Positions 1 to 8,000 of a DNA stretch of 40,260 bases are shown in pieces. The notes under the pieces are model-generated. The model ran no database searches, was not told the origin of the DNA, and saw nothing but the letters and a program-made list of their open reading frames with translations. Numbering within the stretch: position 1 is the stretch's first letter; each line of letters starts with the position of its first letter. A program made the translations under genes and the position numbers. The stretch is from Actinomycetes bacterium (GTDB lineage: Bacteria; Actinomycetota; Acidimicrobiia; Acidimicrobiales; Acidimicrobiaceae): assembly GCA_021806545.1 (NCBI GenBank), contig JAJZXI010000006.1, positions 1 through 40,260 on the forward strand, read 5' to 3'.

Positions 1-114
1 AACCTGCTACATAGATACTTCGATCATGAGATCACTCTCTACACCCCTTACAGGGAAGTCCGGCGTATCCTGCTAGCTCGTTCATCCGGCGCAACTGAGC
101 GTCAAGGGGCATGA
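1..114 (+). CDS. 3' end of an unidentified reading frame cut by the window edge
   Basis: Frame 1 is open from the first base to a TGA at 112-114, giving 37 codons. The peptide is rich in Arg, Tyr and Leu and ends in a short Ser/Gly/Gln tail. Basic tails like this occur in many transposases and integrases, but I recognise no motif that assigns it to a family. It could be the true end of an upstream gene or a chance open frame. It is listed because it is the only plausible coding sequence before nadC. Its identity is unknown and confidence is low. Confidence 0.3.
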   Translation, partial: NLLHRYFDHEITLYTPYREVRRILLARSSGATERQGA

Positions 115-154
115 GTTGCAAGAGACCAAAATCTCTTATCAACCATGTGCGGAT

Positions 155-191
155 AAGCCTAAGGACTATGAGCAGTTATGCTTAGGTTTTT
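155..191 (+). terminator. Possible intrinsic terminator
   Basis: CCTAAG at 158-163 pairs with CTTAGG at 181-186 across a 17-base loop, and five T residues follow at 187-191. The stem is short, only half GC, and the loop is long, so it would be a weak terminator for the reading frame that ends at 114. Confidence 0.3.
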
Positions 192-274
192 GGGAGCAGA
201 TCTAGAGTCCACACAGCCACAGCAAAGCTCAACCGCATGAATAACCCCGGATCTCTTGGAGACCCAGTTACATA

Positions 275-309
275 AGAACCGGACGGTTCTCAAGCGTCCT
301 TTGAGAGCC
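275..309. repeat. Two overlapping, mutually exclusive hairpins
   Basis: AGAACCG (275-281) and CGGTTCT (284-290) form a perfect 7-bp inverted repeat around GA. The second arm also starts another stem: GGTTCTCAA (285-293) pairs with TTGAGAGCC (301-309), with one G-T pair and a 7-base loop. The two structures share bases and cannot form together, as in attenuator-type switches. No coding sequence or T run follows closely, so function is unknown. Confidence 0.5.
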
Positions 310-926
310 AAGCAGAGGACTCGGATACGGCCAACGGTGGTACGACGCCAAATGAAGCGTCGAATGACTCGTTGATGGAGGTGTGGGTGATGGATGAGTT
401 GGGATCCGGGAACGGTTAGCGTTAGGGGCGTCTCACAACGCAAGTGGACGTCGATGGGTTGAGATGACGAACTCGCGCGACATGTTGTTTTCGTTACGTT
501 ACGTTATGAACGAAGGGTGTTGTGAGCGACTCGGCAGCTCTGAATCTCAGTCGCTCCGCGATCGCGTGTTCCGTCTGTCAAAGGGTTGACCCCTTGGCAG
601 ACACATCGGTCCTGGTGGGCTCGAGCACACCAACCTTCGGCGGGTACTGAGGTGGCCGCGTGGTTCAAAGGACACTCGCCAATACTTTTTGCCCACTGGT
701 CATGGACGCGCACAGCACTATCGGCTAGGTGACACGAGCCGAATGACCGGAGGCTGTCACTTCTCGAATCCGTGAGCGCCCGGGGGGGTGAGACTCCTCG
801 CGGCCACTCGGCAGCCGTTAGCAGTGGACTCATAGGTTTCGAAGCACAACTCACTGCCACAGAGCACCCGGCGGAGAGGGTACCTATCAGCCAATCATCG
901 GCGAGTGTACGAAAACCACGAGCGAC

Positions 927-1796
927 TCAAACCTGAGGATAATCAAGCCCGAGATCGAGGATAGGGCAGGAGTGCGTCAATGCTCCAACCGAGATGTAGT
1001 CGACCCCCGTCTCCGCGATAGCTTGCAGGTTGTAAAGGCCGACGCCACCCGATACTTCGAGACGACAACGTCCTGCGACTCGCTCGACCGCCTCCTTGAT
1101 GGCGGCGACCCGCATGTTGTCCAGGAGGATGAGGTCGACCTCGAGCTCGAGGGCCTGTTCGAGCTGGTCGAGATTGTCCACTTCGACCTCCAGGGGTCGC
1201 GGCGGCTGGTGGCCGCGAGCACGGGCCACCAGGTCCTGCATCGAGGAGAAGGCGAGATGATTGTCTTTGATCAAAAAGGCATCCCAGAGGCCCAGGCGAT
1301 GGTTCTCGCCGCCGCCGCAGCGTACGGCGTACTTCTCTTGGGCCCGTAGACCAGGAGTTGTCTTGCGGGTGTCGCGAATGATCGCGGAGGTGTGCGCTAC
1401 CATGTCGACGTAGGTTCGTGTCATGGTGGCAACACCACTCAGGTGACAGATCAGATTCAACATCGTGCGTTCAGCGGCGAGCACGGTGCGCAATTCACCA
1501 CGGATGGAGGCGATGGTGGTATTGGCTTCGACCCTGGCACCATCGGTGATGATCGCAGAAAACGTTGGATGCGGGCGATCAAAGCGCGCTGCCGTCTGAG
1601 CGAGCACTAACGGTGCGACGGTCTCGCCAACAAAAACACCTGGCGCCCGCGCGACCAGGTCTAGTTGGATGATTCGTTGTTCGACCAAGGAACCGGTGAG
1701 GTCGACCGCGCGATCCCCGCCCGGATCATGAGACGGCGACGTCGGCTCTATCAGATCCTCATCGAGGGCAAGGTTAATGATCGAGAGCAGTGTCAT
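927..1796 (-). CDS. nadC: Nicotinate-nucleotide pyrophosphorylase (carboxylating)
   Basis: Quinolinate phosphoribosyltransferase, which converts quinolinate and PRPP to nicotinate mononucleotide, CO2 and PPi as the third step of de novo NAD synthesis in the cytosol. At 289 residues it has the usual family length. Signature segments are visible: DTRKTTPGLR (142-151), EKYAVRCGGGENHR (154-167), IKDNH (176-180), EVEVDN (203-208), LLDN (224-227) and SGGV (249-252), carrying the basic residues that bind quinolinate and PRPP. It starts with ATG, which overlaps the nadB stop by 4 bases (ATGA), so translation is probably coupled. It is the last gene of the nrtR-nadABC operon. No clear terminator follows. 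Identification is secure. Confidence 0.97.
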   Translation of the reverse strand: MTLLSIINLALDEDLIEPTSPSHDPGGDRAVDLTGSLVEQRIIQLDLVARAPGVFVGETVAPLVLAQTAARFDRPHPTFSAIITDGARVEANTTIASIRGELRTVLAAERTMLNLICHLSGVATMTRTYVDMVAHTSAIIRDTRKTTPGLRAQEKYAVRCGGGENHRLGLWDAFLIKDNHLAFSSMQDLVARARGHQPPRPLEVEVDNLDQLEQALELEVDLILLDNMRVAAIKEAVERVAGRCRLEVSGGVGLYNLQAIAETGVDYISVGALTHSCPILDLGLDYPQV

Positions 1797-3313
1797 GATT
1801 GCCTTTCTACGCGCCTTGGTGGCTGGGACTGATTGAACTCGATGCGGTAGTTAGGATTCTCGGTGATGGCATCGGACCTCGTGTGTGATCCGATGGTTCC
1901 GCGGCGGAGCGTCGCAGCTTGGATGGTCATGGCGACAAGCTCGCGTGCGCTCTGGAGTTCGCTGGCGAGGTAGGGGTTCATCTCGTTGCTCACGAGAGCC
2001 TCGAGCGCAGCCTGCGAGCGTTGGAGTGTCGGGTGGTCGCGCTCTACGCCCAGCCCAACATCGACAATTGCGCTTATTGCCGCGCGACTAGGGGCTCGAG
2101 GGCTAAGCGCGAGGGTCGAGGGGTAACGGAGGCGCTGGCGCAATGTCGGCCGATCCTTGATGTGCGCCGCGGCCCGTCGCCCGAATACGAGTCCCTCGAG
2201 GAGGGAGTTCGACGCGAGTCGATTGGCACCGTGCACACCGGAGTTGGCGCACTCGCCAACTGCGTAGAGTCCTTGGATGTTGGTCTCGCCGTGTGGTCCA
2301 GCTACGATCCCTCCGATGCTGTAATGGGCAGCAGGTCGAATCGGGACTGGCCCGTTAGCAAAGGGGTCATGACCATAGCGTCGGCAGGCCTCGAGAAAGC
2401 TGGGGAAGCGTTTGGCCAACGCAGCCGGACCGATTGGCTCCACATCAAGGAAGCTCATGCCCTGGTGTCGATGCATCGCCAGGGAGACCTTGTCGCGGGT
2501 CGCAAGTTCCCCGGCGGGATCGCTCGCAAAGAGGAAGCGCTTTCCCTCCGCATCGACGATCCACGCACCCGCGCCGCGTAGCGCCTCGGTCGCCAACGGC
2601 AAGGGGGAGCCTGTGAGGGCAATTGCGGTTGGATGGAACTGGGTAAACTCGAGATCCCCGAGGGTAGCACCGACCCGATAAGCGGCGACCATGCCCGTGC
2701 CGATGTTGCCGTCGGGTGAGGTGTGGTCACTCCAGAGCCCGGTAGCACCTCCAGTCGCAAGCACGACGCTCCGCGCCTTGAGTAGCACGAGCGAACCCTG
2801 CTGTTCGACGAGGGCGCCTTGCACGCAGTCGCCGTCGGTCACCAGCTGAACTAATCGGGCAGTCGTTGAGGTGATGTTGAGGCTCGCAGCCCGCCGGGCA
2901 CCCAGAACTCGCATCACGGCCAAACCGGTAGCATCGCCATCGGCATGCCAGATCCTGGCGCTTTGGTGTCCGCCTTCACGCTCGAGCGTCGGTTCGAAGA
3001 CGACGCCGAGCTCAACGAGAAACCTAATTGCCTCGGGTGCCCCTGATACCAGCCGGTGTACCTGATCACGATCGTTGAGTCTGGCACCGGCAGCGAGGGT
3101 ATCCTCGAGGTGGGCATCGATCTCACTCAAGCATGACTCAGCGGCGATCCCGCCCTTCGCCCAGTGGCTCGAGGTCTGGACCGCATCCTGGCTGATCATA
3201 GCGATGCGCAGCGTGGAGGGCAAGGACAGCGCGACGCTATGTGCCCCAATGCCAGCACCCACAATCACGACATCAAAGCCGGTCTCCTCACTCACCGGGA
3301 TCACAGCGTTCAC
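1793..3313 (-). CDS. nadB: L-aspartate oxidase
   Basis: FAD-dependent oxidase producing iminoaspartate from L-aspartate, the substrate of NadA. The N-terminal dinucleotide fold GAGIG is at 19-23, followed by the SSHWAKGGIAA segment (48-58, the family's FAD-contacting S-x-W-A-x-G-G-I-A-A). The flavoprotein core has EFTQFHPTA (222-230), RPAAHYSIGG (326-335) and GANRLASNSLLEG (362-374), and a helical C-terminal domain contains GSHTRSDAI (475-483). At 506 residues it is slightly shorter than the typical 530-540, mostly near the C-terminus, but all active-site blocks are present. It starts with GTG, overlapping the nadA TGA by 4 bases (GTGA). O2 or fumarate could serve as electron acceptor; the sequence does not decide. 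Confidence 0.96.
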   Translation of the reverse strand: MNAVIPVSEETGFDVVIVGAGIGAHSVALSLPSTLRIAMISQDAVQTSSHWAKGGIAAESCLSEIDAHLEDTLAAGARLNDRDQVHRLVSGAPEAIRFLVELGVVFEPTLEREGGHQSARIWHADGDATGLAVMRVLGARRAASLNITSTTARLVQLVTDGDCVQGALVEQQGSLVLLKARSVVLATGGATGLWSDHTSPDGNIGTGMVAAYRVGATLGDLEFTQFHPTAIALTGSPLPLATEALRGAGAWIVDAEGKRFLFASDPAGELATRDKVSLAMHRHQGMSFLDVEPIGPAALAKRFPSFLEACRRYGHDPFANGPVPIRPAAHYSIGGIVAGPHGETNIQGLYAVGECANSGVHGANRLASNSLLEGLVFGRRAAAHIKDRPTLRQRLRYPSTLALSPRAPSRAAISAIVDVGLGVERDHPTLQRSQAALEALVSNEMNPYLASELQSARELVAMTIQAATLRRGTIGSHTRSDAITENPNYRIEFNQSQPPRRVERQS

Positions 3314-4302
3314 GGCCGCGTCCAGATTCGGAGGCTGGGGTCGACCATTCGCTCGACAGCACGGCGCGCCTGGCCGACTACCGTTTCGTCAAGTGAAATC
3401 TCATCACGTGTCGAGGTGAGCGACTCGAGTAGACGCTCAGGTGTGATCCGATTCATATACGGACACTCAGCCCGTGGGTTCACGGCCTCAAAGTGCACCC
3501 GAGGGTTTGCTGCTCGCAGATCACTGAGAATCCCTATTTCGGTGGCTACGAGAACGTGGTCTTGGGTGGTCTTTCTGGCCTCGGCGATCATCTGGTTGGT
3601 CGAGAGGAACCGCACCCTATCCTGTGCGGAGTCTGCGAGCTCGTAGAGTGTGGAGGTGGTGCAACCGCACTCAGGGTGTACCATCAGGCTTGCCGAGGGG
3701 TACTCGTTCATTTTAGCCCGCAGCCTGTCTGGAGAGATATCGGCGTGGACGTGGCACTCACCCATCCAGATGTGCATGTTGGGATGGCCGGTGACGCGTT
3801 GGACGTGGGCACCGAGGAACTGGTCCGGCAGAAAAAGTATCTCGCGTTCTGCGGGGATCGAACTGACGACCTCCGGAGCATTTGACGAGGTGCAACACAC
3901 ATCCGAGAGTGCCTTGACAGCAGCAGAGGTGTTGACGTAGGCGACAACGATGGCTTCGGGGTGTTGAGCCCTCCACGCAAGCAGATCGGCCGCAGTGATA
4001 GAGTCGGCGAGAGAGCACTCTGCGTCATCGGCCGGAAGCACGACGCGCTTGTGTGGGGAGAGTAACTTTGCGGTCTCGGCCATGAAGCGCACGCCACAAA
4101 AGACGATGGTGGTGGCATCCGTGTCGCGAGCCTGTTGCGAAAGATAGAGCGAATCGCCGGTGATATCGGCCACCCGCTTGATCCAGGCAGGCTGGTAGTT
4201 GTGCGCGAGGATGATCGCATGATGTTGGTGAACTGCCTCACGCAGCTGGCGCTCGTAAGCCAGTGGATTCTGTGGCGGTGCAATAATGCTCATTATGAGC
4301 AT
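3310..4302 (-). CDS. nadA: Quinolinate synthase A
   Basis: [4Fe-4S] enzyme condensing iminoaspartate with dihydroxyacetone phosphate to quinolinate. The three cluster cysteines of the family are visible at C96 (AECSLAD), C212 (HPECGC) and C280 (RAECPYM), along with the AHNYQ segment at 33-37 and the ADITGDS segment at 45-51 that line the active site. Length (330) is normal. Two in-frame ATGs, at 4302 and 4293, both lie inside the 21-bp palindrome. Only four bases separate the nrtR stop from the first ATG, and no good Shine-Dalgarno precedes either, so initiation is by coupling or from a leaderless transcript. Cluster and neighbours make the function secure; the exact start codon is not. Confidence 0.96.
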   Translation of the reverse strand: MLIMSIIAPPQNPLAYERQLREAVHQHHAIILAHNYQPAWIKRVADITGDSLYLSQQARDTDATTIVFCGVRFMAETAKLLSPHKRVVLPADDAECSLADSITAADLLAWRAQHPEAIVVAYVNTSAAVKALSDVCCTSSNAPEVVSSIPAEREILFLPDQFLGAHVQRVTGHPNMHIWMGECHVHADISPDRLRAKMNEYPSASLMVHPECGCTTSTLYELADSAQDRVRFLSTNQMIAEARKTTQDHVLVATEIGILSDLRAANPRVHFEAVNPRAECPYMNRITPERLLESLTSTRDEISLDETVVGQARRAVERMVDPSLRIWTRP

Positions 4303-4304
4303 TA
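4284..4304. promoter_or_regulatory. Perfect 21-bp palindrome on the nadA start (likely NrtR operator)
   Basis: Arms TAATGCTCAT and ATGAGCATTA flank one central T, so 20 of 21 positions are symmetric. The palindrome contains both candidate nadA ATGs and ends just before the nrtR stop codon. The adjacent gene product is an NrtR-type repressor with a DNA-binding winged helix, and family members bind palindromes of about this size upstream of NAD genes. On the minus strand a TAGACT hexamer (4304-4309) directly abuts it and could be the -10 box of a nadA promoter with little or no leader. A bound repressor there would block nadABC. Binding by NrtR is inferred. Confidence 0.7.
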
Positions 4305-4306
4305 GT

Positions 4307-4996
4307 CTAGGACGCTGGGCAATCCTTCGAGCCCACTGGTCGGGTTACCCGATACAGCAGCGCGGGGCGCCCCGCGGTCTGAGTGACGACGATATCAAGT
4401 GGCTCGAGATAACCGGAATCGAGAATCTTTCGCCGGAAGTTCTGGGTATGAAGCGAGACCCCCAACAACATCTCCGTGCGCTGCTGGAGATAGGAGAGCG
4501 TAAAGGCTTCGGGTTCGATCTCTTGGATAACCGGTTTGCGATCGAGTGATCGGCGCAGTGTTGTGAGCGTCGCCAACAGGAGTTGGATATCGTGGTCCGA
4601 GAGCTGGCACGTTGGTGTGTCCCACTGCACCAAGTCTTCACCGTGACGGCGGTCCTCGTCCGGAAGGTGCTGATAAAGCGGGATCCACACCAGGCGTTCT
4701 CCATTGGTGAAGCGGCTCTTGGCAAAACCGTAGTAGCACAGCTCCGCGACGGCTGGCTGTCGTTCGAGGTCTTGGGTGGCGATGCTCTGGCTCAATGGCG
4801 AAACGGTCATGCCGATGGTGCGCACCAAGAAGTGTTCAGCAATCGCCTCTAACGGTCGATCGAGTGCCATGAGCGGAACCCTCAGCAGCGAGAGTCGACG
4901 GCCATCCGACCAGACCAGTACGTAGGGATCACGAGAGCCGAGTTGAAAAGGAATCACTACGAGGTCAACTGGTGGGCGTACAGTTGCATCCTTCAT
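4307..4996 (-). CDS. nrtR: NrtR-family (Nudix-related) transcriptional regulator of NAD metabolism
   Basis: A 229-residue protein with an N-terminal Nudix-like effector domain (about 1-150) and a C-terminal winged helix (about 150-225). The C-terminal part carries the family pattern FTLSYLQQ...NFRRKILDSGYLEP...GRPALLYR. In NrtR proteins the Nudix domain binds ADP-ribose or related NAD metabolites and controls DNA binding. The catalytic Nudix box is degenerate: the REUXEE core is replaced around the AEHFLVRTIGM segment, so hydrolysis is unlikely and a sensor role is expected. I chose ATG at 4996 because the 20 upstream residues of the longer frame look non-native. It lies 78 bases after the c-di-GMP gene and 4 bases before nadA. 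It probably represses nadABC. Confidence 0.9.
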   Translation of the reverse strand: MKDATVRPPVDLVVIPFQLGSRDPYVLVWSDGRRLSLLRVPLMALDRPLEAIAEHFLVRTIGMTVSPLSQSIATQDLERQPAVAELCYYGFAKSRFTNGERLVWIPLYQHLPDEDRRHGEDLVQWDTPTCQLSDHDIQLLLATLTTLRRSLDRKPVIQEIEPEAFTLSYLQQRTEMLLGVSLHTQNFRRKILDSGYLEPLDIVVTQTAGRPALLYRVTRPVGSKDCPAS

Positions 4997-5074
4997 ACCG
5001 GCAACATTACCAGGTCCCCAATCCCGCGGGCAGGAGCGCACGATATGTTGGCCCAAGAACTGATGTGCATCACC

Positions 5075-8000
5075 TCAGGCGAGCGCGGCGGGGTCGGGTT
5101 GGCCGTTGATGGCTTCGACACAGACTCTCTCGAACCAGTCAGTGAGTCGATCGACAAGCTCGCCAGGTGGAGTGTCAAAGGAATGGAGTTCGTTGTGCAG
5201 CGCTGCGCCGATCGAATCCGCGAGCCCGCTACGTTCAAAATAGCGAGTCAGGGGACACTCGCTAATCGGGCCACGGCGGAAGTGGCGAGGATTGTGCACA
5301 AACGCCCAGTGGTATGCCATCGCCCCGAGCAACGAATGGAGCTCGCCATCGTTATTGTGCTCATAGGAGTCGGCCCAGCCCAGGAGGTGATCGGTCGGCA
5401 TCGGGCGCGCGATATGAAAGCCTTGACCGTAGGTTGCACCCAGTCGAGCGGCCACCTCTGCCAGCGTAGCATCCTCTATGCCCTCCACCACCACCTCTTG
5501 ACCAGCGTCAATTGCTGACAGGATTAGCGTGCCAAGCAGGTTGAGGGCTGTGCGTGGGTGCCGCTTGATGCGCGCAACGAAGTTGTGATCGATCTTGATA
5601 GTGGTCGCAGGTATATCGATGAGCCGTAGCCAGTTCGAGTAGCCGGATCCCATGTCGTCGATCGCGAGTCTCACCCCCGTGGCCATGAGATCCTCCAGAT
5701 TCGCAGGGTTGGCGATGAGAGGATGCTGGTCGGTCTCGAGCAACTCGAGGATGAGGCGCTCCGAGGGAAATGCGTATCGCTGGAGTATCTCACGAAGCCA
5801 ATTGCCCAGCTCGGGCTTGGCGAGCGTGGTCGCATCGACGTTGATGGTGAGGTCCAGGAGTAAGCCGCCGGCTCGCCATCGTTGCTCAGCCGCCAGCAGT
5901 GCTTCAAGGCCGAGCCGGAACAACTGATAACGTTCGTTGGTTCCTTGGATACTGAGAAATGACTCCGGGCCAACGACCCTCCCGTCCGGGTGGGCAAGGC
6001 GAGCAAGACCCTCGACCTTGGCGAGCCGGCCGGTGGCGAGTTCGATGATTGGTTGGACATACATTCGCAGTCCGCCACTCAGCAAGAGCTCCCGGTAGGC
6101 AATCGCTTGCTCACGAGCAAGGACATTGATCGGGGTAGTGATTCGATAGAAGAGATTCTCCCAACGCTGTTTGAGATTGATGCAAAAGCGGCTCATCCAG
6201 TCCGACGAGAACTGTCCCGGCAACGTGCCAAAAACTAGCAGCAGACCGACGGGTCGCCCAGCAAGATTCTGAATCGGAAGTGCTACCGCCGTGCGAAGAC
6301 CGAGGCGTACGAGACGTTGATTTTGCTCCTCGGTCAGACCCCCGAGGGTGAGGTCGTCGACGACGACCATGCGTGACTCCCTCCACGCCTGGGCGGCGAA
6401 GAGCTGTCCATTCGGACTCGTGGGGTCTGCAGTGATCTCGCAACCAGGGGCATTGAAGACCTGAGCGATCTCTTGTCCACTGGGTCCCGAATAGGTCTCG
6501 ACCAGTAGAGCGTCATTGGCACGCTGCCGACACAGTGCAACGGCCGCGATCCCTCTCAGTTGACCAACGAGCTCCAGCTCCATCTGAACCGTATCGATCC
6601 AACCACCTGCATCGGTTGGAAGCGGGTTCGCGAAGATACCGAAGTAGCTATCGCTGATGGCACTCATCGCATCGAGTTGGGCAGCAAGATCGTCATCAAT
6701 TCGCCGTTCGATCACGCTGATTGCCTGTTTGACGCCTCGAGAGCTCGGGTTTGTCTGATTCAGCGCCTCCGTCAGAGCTAGGCGATAGGTATTCATCGAG
6801 TCAACCAGACCCGCCGCGTTGAGGCCGGTGAGCCAGTGGATGGCGCCGACGCGGGTCGCGGCCTGGTTGAGTGATGCGCGCTCCAGCTCTGGCATCAGGA
6901 TGGCGCCAAGGTGTTCGGCCTGTCGCTGCTTGAGGGTATGGTACTCGCCCTCGCTGAGACGGCCAAGTATTCGCTTGCCGGAGGACGACTCCTCAACGAC
7001 GTGATAGAACGCGGCGACCGCGTTGGCGATGAGCGTCGTAGTTTCGGTCAACTCACTCGCGATGATGGCCGCTGCCTCGACCCCATAGGCAGAGACCATC
7101 TGGGGCATCGGCGAAGGAACCGGGCTTGGAGAGCCAGCATCGGACAGGAGCGTCCACCACCGTTCGCGACGATCCTTGTTTTGCTTCGCGAGGTAGAGTG
7201 CGGCATCGGCGGCTCGAAGCAGGCCATCTGGATCGTCCGCATGGTCCGGGAACACGGCCACCCCGATACTCATCGAGACCGAGATGCCCTCGGTACCCTC
7301 CAACACAAATGGTGTCTCGACCGCGTGATACAGGCGGGCGAGCACCTGATCGAGCTCCTCCAACATCTGCTCCCTCACCGGATCGAGGCCGCTCAACAGC
7401 ACGACAAACTCGTCGCCAGCAAGCCTGACGATGACATCATCGGCAGGTAGTAGCCCGACGAGTCGTTGAGCGAGTTGGACGAGTAGCTCATCGCCGGCGT
7501 GGTGACCATAGCGATCGTTCACGGGTTTGAAGTCATCGAGGTCGATGACGCCAACAGCCAACGAACGATCACTTTGTCTTGCACGCACGATTGCACTCGC
7601 CAGGTGTCTGCTGAGCGCCCTGCGATTGGGGAGGCCGGTTAGCGCATCGTGTTCGGCAAGATAGCTCAGTTCATGCTCTCGCGCCTTGAAGTCCACGATG
7701 TTACGCGCGATCGCGGAGAGATATTGGACATGCCCGACCGAATCGCGGTGCGCCATCAGTACCATCGACAGGGGAAGCACGCTACCGTCCGGCCGCGTGA
7801 TGGTAACTTCCCCTTGCCATCGTCCGTTGGCGGCGGCCTCACGCACCGAGAGCAGGAACGAGTCTTGACCAGCGCGATCATGGATGAGATCGAAGAAGTG
7901 CTGTCCCTCGAGCCTGGCATCCCTCGCGAGGCCTAGGAGCTGGCGTCCTCCGTTGTTCAGGTAGATAAGGGTTCCGTTTCGATCGGTGATTCCTACGCCA

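Larger units (their letters stand above)
115..926. other. Gene-poor region with several inverted repeats
   Basis: About 0.8 kb without a gene I can support. Minus-strand open frames at 159-443 and 504-860 have no recognisable domain and unnatural composition. A 42-codon plus-strand frame starting with GTG at 522 has a CxxC pair but nothing else to support it. The stretch holds inverted repeats: CCTAAG/CTTAGG before a T run (155-191), nested arms at 275-309, TTCGTT/AACGAA around a run of ACGTT-like repeats (490-514), and imperfect arms around 574-600. It could be decayed mobile DNA, an untranslated regulatory region or a structured RNA. The sequence alone does not decide. Confidence 0.5.

Noticed and set aside
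504-860. 118-codon minus-strand frame downstream of nadC
   Set aside because: Composition rich in Arg, Ser and Cys, no domain, no ribosome site; kept only as part of the gene-poor region.
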